A stretch of DNA of 64,000 nucleotides from Alectoria sarmentosa. Lineage: Eukaryota > Ascomycota > Lecanoromycetes > Lecanorales > Parmeliaceae. Location: positions 62,001 through 126,000 of the forward strand of contig WOGZ01000038.1 of assembly GCA_009733775.1 (NCBI GenBank), written 5' to 3'. The notes below the pieces were generated by a model. It saw only the letters and a program-made list of their open reading frames with translations, was not told where the DNA came from and searched no databases. Numbering within the stretch: position 1 is the first letter of the stretch; each line of letters opens with the position of its first letter. Position numbers and translations under genes: made by a program. Shown piece after piece: positions 42,784-55,595 of the stretch.

Positions 42784-45003
42784 GATATCAATCTCACCCT
42801 ATCTCACAGGTGCTTCTCATCTTCCGATGCCTTGCGAATAAAATCGATGGGTCGTCATAGGCCCATGGCCTTTTATAGCTCAAGGTATGCACGAGGGTAA
42901 TGTTCACTACGAGGTCGCTTCACATGCTACGGGGTAAGCATAGGGTTATGCCCTATGCGTCAAAAGCCAAGCCTTTGAGCCGACCACAATACCTCGGCCT
43001 CACCCAAGCTAAAACATTACCGCACACGCGAAGAATTGGAAGCATATCTTGAACGTCAGGGACTGGATGGGTACTCATAATTACATTGCGATATATATGG
43101 AATAACAAGTATACAGAGGTCTGCGTACAGTGAAGATTGTATATGTAGGCAGTTTCCAGCCACGCTGTGCTAAAGCATGTCGCTGATGGTGTAGGAAGGC
43201 TGGCGCTAGTCCTCCCTCTCAACTTGCAATGTCCGCATGAATATGCTTGGTCTGCCGACGTGGCTTTTGTTTGTTGGCGCAAGTGGATGCCAATTTCGAA
43301 GGTGACCGGCGCGCTGAGACCTGCATCACCTGTGAGAACAAGCAAAGCATTTTGTCTCTGTATTTCTTCATCCAACAAAACTCTTCAAGCTCTTCCTTTT
43401 CAGAATCCAGACCAAAATTATCAAGGAGGACGAAAGCGGCCCGATAGACCGACAGCAGCTTATAATGTTGAGATCTGGCCAATTTTTGTGATGAGCTTCA
43501 CCCTCGGCAACTATACTCAAGAATGACGATTTTTGATCGCAAAGACGTCTGTGGGCTCGTACAATGTGGGCTATAGTTTTGGGGCTCGGTTGCTCGCTTT
43601 TGACATAATTGCGTGACACGCAAGAGTGTCTCAGTGCACGAAGAAAAACTCAAGACAAGCTTTGTGACTCGCGAGAATGCCGAGCTCGGTACTGCAAGTC
43701 TTCAGACTGAGAATTCGAGAGCAGAATCCGCCGAGTTGATATTTGCTGCGTTTTTAAGCAAAGGGGACTTCAATTTTAATGCTGCGGGTTACAAGTCTAG
43801 CACTAAGCAAGAAAGTGGCTGATTCTTAGACCTTGCTCCCTGGAGGCAGATAGATGGAAGCTGACTTGAGTCTTACAGGAATACGTCCGCTTCTTCGAGC
43901 ATGAGTGAACAGCAAATATTCGTTCGCGCAGTCATGTCATTACAACCCAGCAAGAGTTCTTGGAGGTTGGCACTGTGCGAGCTTCAGGAATATGGGTTGG
44001 TGAACAGTTGAGGACGCAACTCCTTTTGAGAATGTGCCTCCCACCGGGTTAATCGTTGCTGAGACATACGTCTGTGTCCTTCTTGATATTGTAGCTCTCA
44101 TCCACTGGCTGTGGAAGCGTTCATCCTCAGATAAAGATATGAAAAGCTTAAGAAGCTGCGGTGACTGTAAGACAGTATGCTCGCTACACGAATGGAAAAT
44201 TGAAATGGAAACTCTGCGGCAGAACGACAGTCTTCAAAGCAGCTCAGAGATCCAGACCCACAAATTTCGTGGTTTGTGTACCGACGTGTGCATAGTGCCT
44301 GTGAAAGATATCGAATTCTCAAACAAACATTAAGACCACTAGCCGACTTGCCAAAATCACAATCCTTTATACCAGCGGTTGCGTCAAGAAAGAAGTCAAC
44401 ATCACTCAGTCCGTCAGTCATCTTCTCATGTGGATCTTCAGTGCTGCGATTACATGTACAGTCAACGTACCGCTGTAAGGTTTCGAGATCGGGACAAGCA
44501 ACCCTTGAAGCAGATCACCTAAGAGTGTTTGATCAATTCCAGAGCCTTATCGCAAATTCACCCGTGAGGCGGTCTAGAGTGTCTGAAGATTGCGTTTGAG
44601 GGCACGGGTGAAGAGGAGTACCCACATTGCTGAGTTTTGGCCCCCAGTGTTGGTGCGGGGCCTTCCAGCCTTGTCCCGGCACTTGCCTAACAAATTAGTA
44701 TCTAAGTAGGGCTTGCGCCAGGGGGAACCTTTGGATATAATCAATCATTCCTCCCAAAACATTCTCCGCATACCTAATATGTTAACACATTTGCCACGCA
44801 ACCCTAGGCAGCCCAAGGATCACCTAGACTAGAGTCCAGAAAGTCTACAGCAGCCGAAAGATCTCGTTCCAACACAGGCTCAGCCTCACCAAAGCGAGTG
44901 TTCAGACGATAGTATTTGACAAGTCGGCCACTCATTCTTCTCCACTCAAAGACATCGCCATTTATACCAGAACGAGCTTGTCATTCTCCGTCACATAACG
45001 ATA
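42784..45003. other. 2.2-kb region, no gene recognised
   Basis: Divergent promoter space of HID1 and the DUF7730-like gene plus ~1.5 kb of unassigned sequence. Frames of ~100 codons exist on both strands (for example 44034-44333) but show no motif. Confidence 0.4.
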
Positions 45004-46092
45004 ATGACTAGTCGTTTGCCGCCAAGTCCAGACGTAATGGACTTCCTGGCTTGTTGCTACTGGATGTTCTGCTGGCCATGCGCCATTCCTGCCTACTTTT
45101 ACGATAAAATAAACTCCTCCCAACTAGAATGGCGGGCTCGCCGACGCCGCAATCAAGCAGCCCATCCGCTGCCTCGGATTCGTCCTAGGGCGCTTACTCT
45201 TCCACTTCCCGAGAAGAAAGGCCTTTCTTTCGTGAAGCCAAAGACATACTCACAAGTACAATCGCCCTTCTTTCGCCTTTCCAGGGAGCTCCGCTTAATG
45301 ATATACCAAGGAGCGTTTGGCAATGACCCGGTTCACATAGTGCCCATGCACCGCGGATTAGGCTCGTACCTTTGCACGTGCCCAATGTCTTCTGATATGC
45401 TCTGGTCGTCACAGCATGTTTGTTGGAATCGGCAACATTCACGAAAGGATCATCCTACCTACGGTATGCCATCACTGTACAGCGATCGTAATACTGGTAT
45501 TGATGTCTTACCACTCCTTCTGACGTGCCGGACGATGTAGGCATTCTCCAATTAACATCATAGCTCGGCAAAATATTGACACAGATTTAGCTATAGCGAG
45601 AGTGTCAACTTTCTTTACTCTAAAAGAACATTTGACTTTCGTCATATCGACGGCGTTCTTAAATTCGCCTCCAGTATTCTTCCACAAAGGCTGAACGCCA
45701 TCACTTCGCTGCATTTGGACGGCGTTTTTCACGAGAGCTACGGAGATTGGAACCACGGACTACAATACGTCTCCGATTATCACCAGAAGCGCTTCAGCGT
45801 CACGGACACTGATCTCGCGAGTGGCGGCGGCGCATGGGAGGCCACGTGTCAGATCCTCGCAGGTATGAGCGGGCTGAAGAGACTCCGCTTGGATATAGCT
45901 AGCGGGCGTCTGTACGCCTTTCTGTACGATACGCCGGTACACCCAAACCGGGAAGAACGCGTGTTCAGACCACTTCGTGAAATCACACAATGCGATATCT
46001 TCGAAATTGAGGTCGATTGGCCGGAGACAAAGAGTTTCAAGAAAGGAGATGCTCCGTTCCAATTGACGAGAAGGCCAGCGAGGTTGCGCTAG
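45004..46092 (+). CDS. DUF7730-like / F-box-like fungal protein
   Basis: Two exons, 45004-45536 and 45591-46092, joined at AT|C, give 344 aa. The N-terminus has a Cys/Trp-rich hydrophobic patch (FLACCYWMFCWPCAIPAYFY), perhaps a membrane-associated or palmitoylated segment. After a basic linker comes SPFFRLSRELRLMIYQGAFG, the F-box-like opening common to this large fungal family. Then LLTCRTIYSESVNFLYSKRT and FDFRHIDGVLKF, all family hallmarks. The C-terminal part has ITSLHLDGVF and MSGLKRLRLDIASGRLYAF, resembling the downstream beta/alpha part. Function unknown; roles in ubiquitin ligases are only inferred. Confidence 0.82.
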
Positions 46093-47276
46093 AAGGCGAA
46101 GACCGTGACCAACTTACTAGTCAACTACGAGACGATACCGAAAAGACCTTGTACCTCCTACCACATGGGATTTGAATTCGCGGTTGTCAATTTGCCCTAT
46201 GGTATCTAGTGGAACCATTGGTCTCACACGAGCAGGGAGATGTCAAACCTAGCAGACTGAGCGGCCAACTCTCAATCACTATTCTAACAACCGTCATTCC
46301 TCATATTATCATTCAATTTCCACTGTATCTTTCAGGTGACATATGCCCGAGAGTAATTTCCATTGCCGGCTCACCCCCTTTGAAGCCCAAGCTCATCTTT
46401 CAGAAAGCAAATCACTGAGGATATATTCGCAGAACTTGACAATTTGATTGAGCTTCATGTCAAGAGTCAGCCACGCTTTCTTATTCTAAACTAGCATCTT
46501 CGTGTAACACCAGTCATCAGATCTCGGAATGATAGGCAACAATGCTGATGTTTATCTATAAAAGCGTCGACGGCGTCTGCAGAGTTGGGACGGGTCAATC
46601 AGTCGGAAAAGCTCGTGACTGGCGTCAATCTCGATCTCTGGCGACGAGAGCTGACTCCAAGCCGAGCTCAGACGAGGGCCAGGGATCTCTGAGCTTACAA
46701 AGTCGAAGCTGATAGACAGTTTTCTGCTGAAGGCCAGGAAGAAAAAGGCGGGGACATCGAAGAGGATTTGCACAATAGTTCTGCACAATGGCGCTTTACC
46801 CGCTTATGGTCGGATCGCATGCGGTTGGAATACTCAAGTAAGGGCATTCCGATCGGGAATCTCTTGAATGTCATCGCTTATCCACACCGCGATCGGTGTA
46901 GCAACGTGCCAGCTTGGCAATGTGCTCGACAGCGGAGGTCCCGAAGAAGATCTGAATGAAATATTTGATTTTAATCGCACGATAGCGTTGGTAAGGAGTA
47001 AGAAAAGGCTTGAAATTGTGATTGTAATAGAGAAAAGAGACTGACGGTGCGTCTCCCTGCTCTAAATCAGAGCTTGGTTCATTTGTCTGTCGATGACGGG
47101 GATAAGAAAGAGTTAGACTTGCGACTGTGCTTGGAATAGACCATGGTTATATAGAACGTGTAGAAAACCAAAAATTCTATATGACTTTAAGAGAGAATAA
47201 AATTCGGATGAAGAGGAAACAGTCATGGCGAATGCGCCTGTCACATATAATTGAATATGATAATACGAGGACCACG

Positions 47277-47301
47277 GGGGTATGAAGTAGTAACTTGCCC
47301 A
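47277..47301 (+). repeat. Solo end of the GGGTATGAAGTAGTAA element family
   Basis: GGGGTATGAAGTAGTAACTT followed by GCCC is nearly identical to the right end of the element at 32090-32110. Confidence 0.6.
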
Positions 47302-47720
47302 TAGGAGTCGTCCTTTGATGGAAACCTCCCCCCCCTGGCTCATCATTCCGCTGTGGAGAGAGAATCGTCTGGTATTCTTAGCGTTGGGGGGACATGTTGA
47401 TCTGTATCACTCCACTCATACACTGGATTAGAATCTGATACGCGTACAAAGAATTGAATTTCTCGAGACGAGAACGATAAGGCTGATAAGCGTTTTTTGT
47501 ATCACAAAAAGAACCCAAGAGGGTTTCGCCAAAAATACACGAACAAGAGAAGAGCTCGACGTGCATTTGTGACGGAGCCGCCGGGCAGTGTTGATTGCTG
47601 ACACCTGACCCCGGAGGACACTGAGGCTGAGCGCAGATACCCTGAGATCTAATTGATTGGATCACTTAAGCCGACAGAGGCCGTGATTGTAATTATTACC
47701 AAATCGTAGCCCAGTTGGAA

Positions 47721-47821
47721 GGTAAATTGCTAATTTATACCCCTCAGGACTATAAAACGGTCAGAGGGGTATGGAACAGTAAGGATTCAAGGTTTGGGAG
47801 TATGAAGAAGTAATTTGCCCC
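47721..47821. mobile_element. Small MITE-like element
   Basis: The right end (GGGAGTATGAAGAAGTAATT then TGCCCC) belongs to the same family. The left end (GGTAAATTGCTAATTTATAC then CCC) is its imperfect inverted partner. An inner GAGGGGTATG/TACCCCTC pair adds to the fold-back potential. About 100 bp in all. Confidence 0.6.
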
Positions 47822-47967
47822 AGGAAAGAATCGTCACGTTTTTGTAGATACTGACGGTAGCAATATAGATACTATGGAAAAGGGCAATGGCATCGCAAGT
47901 GTCCCAGTCGACCTTCCCATCAACCCAAACTCAAAGTCTTCCAAATACCGCTCCTCAATATCCCCAT

Positions 47968-48630
47968 TCAGTCCTGACAGTGGAACTTAACAACGCGAAC
48001 AGTTGTCAAATCAAGCTCAATCGCGTCATGGGGTCCATGGCCAAACTTGACCTTTCTCCCATCCAATCCGCCGACCTCATTACCCTTCCCGTTCAAAACC
48101 TGCTCCCTCGTTCCATACTCCCACCATCGAACGTAACTCCACGGGACTCGTGGGTCGGGAGCAAGGGTCAAAGCGTAGTCATGTCCAGGCTCGAGGCCAT
48201 CAACACCGCATGCCCCAGATTTGGCAGAGCGATCGCGCGTGTAGTCCGGATCATCCTTGGCCAGCGGTTTGCCACCAGTGCCTGAACGGCTTCGGGTGAA
48301 AGGCGCAGAGAGAGTCAGCGGGGTGTTGGGGAGGAGAGTATGGAAGAGACGCTCATTGAGAGGCACAGGGACTTTGGTAGGCGGTGGAATCCGGCAGTGT
48401 GTTGACTTGCTCTGTTTGACCTCGCAGCCGTTGGCTAAGTCTGTGATGATGAAAGCTCCGCATTTCAGCATCAGCGTGGGAGAAGGGTTGTCGGCATAGA
48501 TGGTTATAGGGTCCGGGTACCGGGATGTGAGTGTGAGATTCAAATTTGGGGCTTGCGATTTGGCGTAGGAGTGCGTCGTTGGGGAGAGGGAGAGAGAGGC
48601 TGTGACTTGCGGTTTCGATCGGTTGTTCAT
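47968..48630 (-). CDS. Conserved fungal hypothetical protein
   Basis: Single exon, 220 aa, from ATG 48630. Beta-rich cytosolic-looking protein: PQVTASLSLSPTTHSYAKSQ, LNLTLTSRYPDPITIYADN, LKCGAFIITDLANGCEV, then PVPLNERLFHTLLPNTPLTL and the C-terminal GLEPGHDYALTLAPDPRVPW with WWEYGTREQVLNGKG. I recall proteins with this GAFxITDLxNGxEV and WWxYGxxEEVL layout in many ascomycetes without known function. No signal peptide, no cysteine pattern. Promoter to the right. Confidence 0.75.
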   Translation of the reverse strand: MNNRSKPQVTASLSLSPTTHSYAKSQAPNLNLTLTSRYPDPITIYADNPSPTLMLKCGAFIITDLANGCEVKQSKSTHCRIPPPTKVPVPLNERLFHTLLPNTPLTLSAPFTRSRSGTGGKPLAKDDPDYTRDRSAKSGACGVDGLEPGHDYALTLAPDPRVPWSYVRWWEYGTREQVLNGKGNEVGGLDGRKVKFGHGPHDAIELDLTTVRVVKFHCQD

Positions 48631-50014
48631 TCTCTGCTTCTTTCGTGAGGCATTAAAGCAGACTTAGATGGTGTAGTCTTGTTGATAGAGATCACTCGAG
48701 CTGTGGCAGAGCTGAGGCATTTTAGGATACGAATCGACTTAATGGAATTATCAATTCGTGGCAAATGCAGCAGATAGAGAAGAAATGTTGGGTATGTAAA
48801 GAGATCAAGAAGGATTGCAGTGTTTCAAATTATTATAGGAGCTGTACCTCCTTATTGCGAAGTGAGGCAAAGTACTGATGCGGAATAAATCGAAGATAGC
48901 CATCAGGCAGCGGCTCATGGGGAATAGTCGCTACGTTATATCCGTACGTACTTTCGGACACCACTATACTCACCATTTGTATTTTTGGTTCTTTGCTTTA
49001 TGACTGTCGGACCTGGCGCTGTATGCGCCGTTGGGCCAAGTGAGTGAGGGGCGGACTTCTAGTGACCTGTCAGCTAGTTAGCGTATTCAAAAGTCGTGTC
49101 CACCTTCTGGCATTGGGTCCTGCGCCCCCCCTCCTCTGATACAGATTATCAACTTCACAGCTATTAATCAAATTATAAGAGTATCTGGGTACAAAATAGG
49201 TTTGTCCTCGTTGCGATTTCAACGCCAATAAAATCAGAATAAGTAATATTATAACCATGAATTTATATAATCATGAATGTAGAAACATTTGAGCGAGGCG
49301 AATCGCGTCTCTCGAGAATAGGTTTGTTTTCCTCTTAACTTCTGGGTTCTGCTCATTGACTATTCAAATCGAAAGACTTTCTGTGCAATACTACTATAAA
49401 TGTTCTTGCGATTCTATTACAGCAACTGCTATAGTCCGACCTATGGTTGTGAAGTTGATGATTTGATTGAGAAGGGGGGTGCAAGACCCGGTGTCATGGG
49501 TGGAAACGGATTTAGAGTCGTGCCAAGCCGCTAGACGCCACGCAGTCAGACGCCGCGCAGTCAGACGCCACGCAGCTTGAGAGCTCAGCTTCAGCCTCGT
49601 CCCCCTCGATCACAAGTCATAGATGTGCCTTCAACACTATGCAGAATGTCTCTCTTAGCTTTGTATCAGACTGGAACCTCGCCAAACCTCGGCCAGCCGA
49701 TTGAACGTTGCGGAGAAATCATACCGAGCGCTCTAATCGGATGGGCCGAAGGACTCACTACCAAACCTTCACTAGAGCACCTATGGCAATGCCGTAGAAT
49801 GAGAAGACCCCAATATCCTCTACGTTTCTTTGCTCAACATTCAGTATTTACCCATCTACAGCCCTGCCTCGGCTTCTTCTGCAGCCGCCACCAGGGCCGT
49901 AGCCTTCCGACGTCCCATCAGACCAGCCCCAAATGAAGACCTAGGCATACCTCAGAAAATTCTTTACGCCGTATATGCCTTCCCACAGCCACGCAAAAGC
50001 GATAGGAATAAACC
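48631..50014. other. Intergenic upstream of the NLR-type gene
   Basis: No gene recognised. A plus frame at 49577-49936 has an initial ATG but no motif. Contains a small 15-bp tandem repeat at 49533-49575. Confidence 0.4.
49533..49575 (+). repeat. Three copies of a 15-bp unit
   Basis: AGACGCCACGCAGTC, then the same with one change, then a partial third copy. Confidence 0.85.
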
Positions 50015-53000
50015 ATGGCTGTGTCTTCTTCCACTGTACTAAGGCTTCGCGGTCTGCCATCTAATCGGAACGTTGATGAGGTTACTAGTCTGCTAGAGAG
50101 CTCTCTTCAGATCGAGCCCGAAGCCTCTGGATTGAAGATCACATCGTTAGCAGAAGATCCTTATCAAATCGAGAAACAAGTAGCTACTTTGATGTTTCTC
50201 AGGAAACTCCCGCCACTTTTCACTTCTTCCACTACAAATCAGTGGTCTATCACCACTTCAGAAGCAGGAAACCATTCAGAGAGTGACGGAGACCTGGCCT
50301 TGACTTTCGACACGCACTTTCACGGCCTGACTGCATTGAGTACACCACGCTCAAAAGAAGGAGCAGTCGACTGCGTAGCCGTATGCGGTCTTGGAGGTCA
50401 TGCTTTTGGTTCCTTCAAGGAGAAAGGGACCTCGTACATGTGGCTTCGTGATTCCTTGCCGGGAGATCTGCCGAATCTGCGCGTTATGCTGTATGGCTAT
50501 GAGTCAGGACTGGACGGAAGCGACAGCAACCAAAATGTTTCAGTAATTGCGGACTCATTCATTGGTCATTTGGGCCATTTACGTTCACAATCCAAAGTAA
50601 GTGCATCGCGGAATACCAAATCTAATAGACGTAATCTGCTGAATTAGTATAAGCTGATCTCGACGCCACTTATTATCATCGCACATAGCCTTGGAGGGCT
50701 TGTTGTGAAACAGGTAATATTTATGGAATGAGCTATTCTTTGCGAGAGATCATTAGTGACCTATCTTTAGGCTATCATCAAGCTAGGCCACGGAAACGAA
50801 CAAGACAAGAAGCAAATGGAGTCAGTGGTGGGTCTCTTGTTCTTTGGCGTACCAAACCGAGGAATGAACATAGAGTCACTCCAAGCTCTCGTCGGCGACA
50901 GACAAAATCGATATCTCTTGGAGTCCGTGGGCCAATATTCCGATTTACTCCTTCACCAAGATGGTCAATTTGGTTCCACTTTCCACTTTCAAGATAGTCG
51001 AGTCGTTTCATTTTTTGAGACAAAGTCTTCCCCTACAGCAATAAAGGTGATATATTTTTCTCGAGTGTCCAACCATAGCTGCTAAAGAGACCAGATTAAC
51101 GACTCGTGGAAGATGGCAGGTCCGAGAAAAGTCCTCGTGACTCAGTACTCAGCTACGCGCCCCCGCTTATGGGAGTCAGACGACGAAGGTTTTAATCGAA
51201 CTCACAGCGACCTTGTCAAACTTTCTGTAAATGACGTCGACTACCAACGTGTACTCAACAGGTTACAGGGGATCGCCACTAAAGCTACTGCGATACTAAC
51301 CTCACGTTACCTCACTCAAGGTAGATGTTGTTTCCTCCCTGCATGATTCTATATCCCACAGAATAAATCAATTTTAGCTGACAATTGGATCGTGATAGAA
51401 TCCCCTGCTGGTTTAAATGCGGACGAGGAAGCTTGTCTCCGATCGCTGTCCTTTGCAGAATTATACGCCCGCGAAAGCATTATTGAGCCGGCGATTCAAG
51501 ATACAGGCAGCTGGCTACTGGAGAGCCAAAACTTTCAGGATTGGATTCAACGTAAAAAGCTGGACGAACATCGAGGTTTTTTTTGGATCCAAGGAAACCC
51601 CGGATCAGGCAAATCGACTCTGATGAAGAAGGTATATTCGCACGTTACAGCCTGCTCACAGGATTCTCCATCAATAAATGCGGCGTTCTTCTTCAACGCA
51701 CGAGGCAACGAGATCGAGAAATCGCCCACAGGTCTTTTCCGCACTTTGCTCCATACACTCTGTCAACAAATATCTGCTCTCCGCGGCCTAGTAGTCAAGA
51801 CTTACGTGGAAAAACGTAGAATATTGAATCCTGGCTGGCAGTGGCAACTCAGTGAACTCAAGGGTCTATTGGCTGCTGCCGTGACGTCTTCCGTACTTGG
51901 CCAGCGTAGGCTTCTACTTTTCGTCGACGCGCTCGACGAATGCGACTTGACCGCTACACAGTCGGTGATTCAAATGTTTGAGGATGTAGCAAGTTCTTCC
52001 CTTTCCGAAGGTACAAATTTCAATATCTGTCTATCGAGTAGATACTGGCCGCAGTTTAGGATACAACATTGTTTCTTCGCTAGGGTCGAGTTGGAAAACA
52101 AGGACGATATCATTAGGTATATTCAAAAACACCTAGAGCCAACGCCAATTCAAGCAGAGGATCTTAAGCTTCTAAACGCCTTGAAGATTGAAATACTGGA
52201 AAAAGCCAAGGGAACATTTCTATGGGTCGTCATGGTGACTCAGGATTTGCTCAACGCAAATGCTGGGGGAGCCACATTAAGTGAACTTCGCAACATTGTT
52301 CAAAGAGTCCCCCCGGATTTGAGCCAGTTCTACCAGCATCAATTACAAACTACAAAGAGTGGGGACCGTGAGCGCATGTTGCGATTGCTCCAATTGGTGT
52401 TCTATGCGCAAAGACCTCTGTCTCCAATAGAGCTGCGCTACGCTTTAGCCTTTGGGAGTCGAGCCTACGCCTCATACGCGGAATGGTCACAGTCCAGCGA
52501 GTATGTTAGGAGTGATGAGCAGATGGAGAAGAGGATTCGAGAGCATTCCAAAGGGCTTGTTGAGATCGCACCACTGCCCGAGGACGACAGATATGCCCAG
52601 GATACAGTTCGGTCGAGGAAGGCGGTCGTTCAATTTATCCACCAGTCAGTGAGGGACTTCCTCACAGCAAATGGCTTTTCGTTTCTCCGGCATAGCAGAC
52701 GGTGTACAGAAAGGGCTGATGGACACGAATTCATAAAAAAGGCCTGTTTCAATTATCTCAGGATCAAGGACCTTGAAGCTGTGTTGGAGGTCGATTTCAG
52801 AGTCAACGCACAATTTGATTTTCGATCACAATTCTTCAACCTGGTATCTAATCACCCATTGCTCGAATATATGGTCCGATACATCTTTGAACATGCAGCG
52901 AAGGCTAAAGCACACGGCGTTCCCCAGGATGGTTTCATAGCTTATATGTACAACAATACCCAGAGATGCTTTGAATGCTGGAGATTCATTGCTGGCTCGA

Positions 53001-55210
53001 ATTATAAGGATCGAACTTCACCGGGACCTGAAACACGTCCAATAACCATCCTTGCTAGATATGGCCTCATCACAAGGGAGATTGCAGAAAAAGAAAGAAA
53101 TATCGATAAAGGGGGCCGTTTCCGATTCTCTGCATTGGTTGCTGCATGCTTGGGTGGACATCAAAACGCGGTGCAAATTCTTCTAGAATTAGGAGCTGAT
53201 CCAAGATTAGATGGTACAAGTCATGAAAAATATCCTCAATGGGGAACAACACTGGCTGCTTTTTATTGGGCAGTCAGAGAACAACACTTGCCAGTGCTGC
53301 GTCAACTCCTCAACGATCATCGATCATGTCTCACTCTGCAGGAAAGGCTTAATTTAGCAGGCTCCACCAGGAATGAGAAACCTTATTCAAAGGCAATTCT
53401 AGATCTTCTATTTCCTGAAGCCACCTTTCCAGACTCAGCCATCTATGATGTGTGTCATGCAGCACAAAATACTGAGCTTGGAAAATTTCAATTTCTCCTA
53501 GACAAATGCCAAGATTCAATCGTACACGAAGAAACACTATGGCATGATGCTCTTAGAGGATCTTACCTTGAGCGTATGAGCAAAATCAGAGACTTGCTCG
53601 ATCGTGGCGGAACGGTAAAGATAACGGGAACTCTTTTAGACTGTCTTCGGATGAATGAGCAAGACGCAAGCAAAGTCCTCTCCCTACTTTTGGAACATTG
53701 CGAGGCTGAGATGACGGAGGATCTCATAGACTGTATGTTCGGTTTCGAAGACTCGTCGAAAATTGTACGCACATTTGAGGCCGCGGGTTATCACTTTGAC
53801 CCTTTTACTCCTCAGCGGCTTTTGACTGCGCTCCAGGAAGGAAATGCGGAGAGTGCGGCTTTCTTCCTTCAAAACAGCAATGGCAATACGAGCGCAGATG
53901 AAATGTTGGAATTCGCTCTAAGTAACTATTCCAATGGCGAGGAGGTGACACGCTTACTGCTTGGCTACCTGAATCCTGATCAAATCTACGAGCAAGCAAT
54001 TATCCTGGCTGTGAGCAACGTACCCTGCGGTGGCGATATAATTAGATTGCTCCATGGTCGATGGAGCAGCCTGACATTCTCCGAGGCTGCATTAACAATT
54101 GCGGTCCGCCTGCTATGTCTCAAAGATATCGAATTCATTTTGGAAAGATGCGAGGTTGTCAGAGTCACCGAGGAAATCTTGACTGGAGCTGTTTCTGAGG
54201 AATCTCAGGAGCGAGACCCAGAAAAGGAATGCTTTGCGGACAAATTCAATCTCCTTTTGCTTCACGATCCAGATATAATTGTGCAAGTGTCAACTGTCAT
54301 CGCAGCCTTGAGAAATCTGCAACAAAGTGTTGAAATCTTAAAAGTCTTTTGCAGGCATGGGAAATCTCTTCCCTGTACGGAAAGCGTTGTCGCAGCAGCG
54401 ATCGATTCCTTCGACGGACCGGCCGCTCTCAAAATCATTCTCGAGCAAAACCGTGGTGCACTAATCTCAAGCTCCAAGATAATGATGGCCATGCAAGAAG
54501 AGCGTGGCGCAGCACTGATTTCTGTCATGCTCGACCACGATCATACCATTGATATAAATGAAGAGCATTTGATCGCAGCAGCTTCGAACCGCTACGATCC
54601 CAGCACGATATTTGAGTTCCTGCAGACAAAAGGCAAATTAGGCAATGCTAAACTAGCATCTGAGGTTCTCAACACTGGTGCTGCAAAACCTCGCAGAATC
54701 TCCCATAAATCGTCACCTCGCATCAGCAGAAATGTCATCAACGCAGCATTTTCCAACCCAAACGGCGTAAAAAAGCACCGGTTATTGAGACTGTTCTTAG
54801 AATGGGGTGTCATTACAGAACTTGACTCCAACGACCGTACGTGTAACATTCATCCCCTCTCGTACCCCATTCCCACGTCCCTCCAATTTCACAGCTCTTC
54901 CCTGGAATCTAGATATCCTTGCGGAAATAAATTAACGAAGGTGAAGACGAAGCTCTTTTATAGCGATACACATTCCTTCCCCGGTATCGATACTCGCATC
55001 ACACCCCACGGTCTCTTCCCGCCCTCCCCACTCCTCCACCATAACCCACCCCCTATCCGCTCAACGTCCTTGCGCGAACCGCAGCCTAATCAAGGGCCTT
55101 GGCCGTACGCTTACGCTACGGACAGCCGAAGATTGAGAATAATCTGCCTCGTGAGTTCCGAAGAACACAGCTCGGACCATCTCACGCGTCAGCCAGCGAG
55201 ACTTGCTTGA
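50015..55210 (+). CDS. NLR-type STAND protein: alpha/beta-hydrolase + NACHT + ANK-like repeats
   Basis: Fungal NOD-like receptor architecture, proposed to act in non-self recognition and heterokaryon incompatibility. Five exons: 50015-50596, 50648-50713, 50771-51046, 51095-51320, 51378-55210; 1660 aa as modelled. Residues ~115-300 form a SesB-like esterase domain: VAVCGLGGHAFGSF, YMWLRDSLPGDLPNLRVMLY, IIAHSLGGLVVKQ with nucleophile Ser ~208, and GLLFFGVPNRGM. NACHT: Walker A GNPGSGKST (~456-464), Walker B LLLFVDALDEC (~563-573), sensor region CLSSRYWP, and VVQFIHQSVRDFL. Then one clear ankyrin-like unit (AACLGGHQNAVQILLELGAD) and a long array of divergent ~55-residue repeats (SEAALTIAVRLL, TEEILTGAVSEE, TESVVAAAIDSF, NEEHLIAAASNR). 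The last ~120 codons after SNDRT look non-coding; an intron starting at about 54839 with an unseen last exon is likely. Confidence 0.88.
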
Positions 55211-55595
55211 GATTTGGATGACAGGTGGGGGGTTTAATTAGCTAGGGAAGCTCTCCTTGAAACAAAAACCGTGCTTTCGCGCAAGTTCACTCTCCTTCTG
55301 TGCAGATAGGTTCCCTTGGGTCAGAGATAGCGCCTGCGGGAAAAGGAAGAGGGGGATGATGGAGGCGGTTGGGATTACGCTTTTCGTGTTGGGCTGTAAT
55401 GAGATGGGAAATCCGACGTTTCTCGAGTTCTTTCTTCGAGCATGGACGATGAGATCTGATGTGCTTTATGACTACTCTGTAATGAAATGAGATAAGAATT
55501 CTCGGAACATGGTCAGGATCTCGGCAAAATTTGCAGGCGTCTTGCACAACCTCAGGCGTGATAATCCAAACAATCGATCCCTTTCATTTATTTAC
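55211..55595. other. Intergenic between convergent genes
   Basis: 3' flanks of the NLR-type gene and POM34. Any last NLR exon would be here. Confidence 0.4.

Larger units (their letters stand above)
46093..47967. other. 1.9-kb region with small transposon ends
   Basis: No gene recognised. Holds a solo transposon end at about 47277-47301 and a ~100-bp inverted-repeat element at 47721-47821, both of the family described at 31191-32113. Confidence 0.5.
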
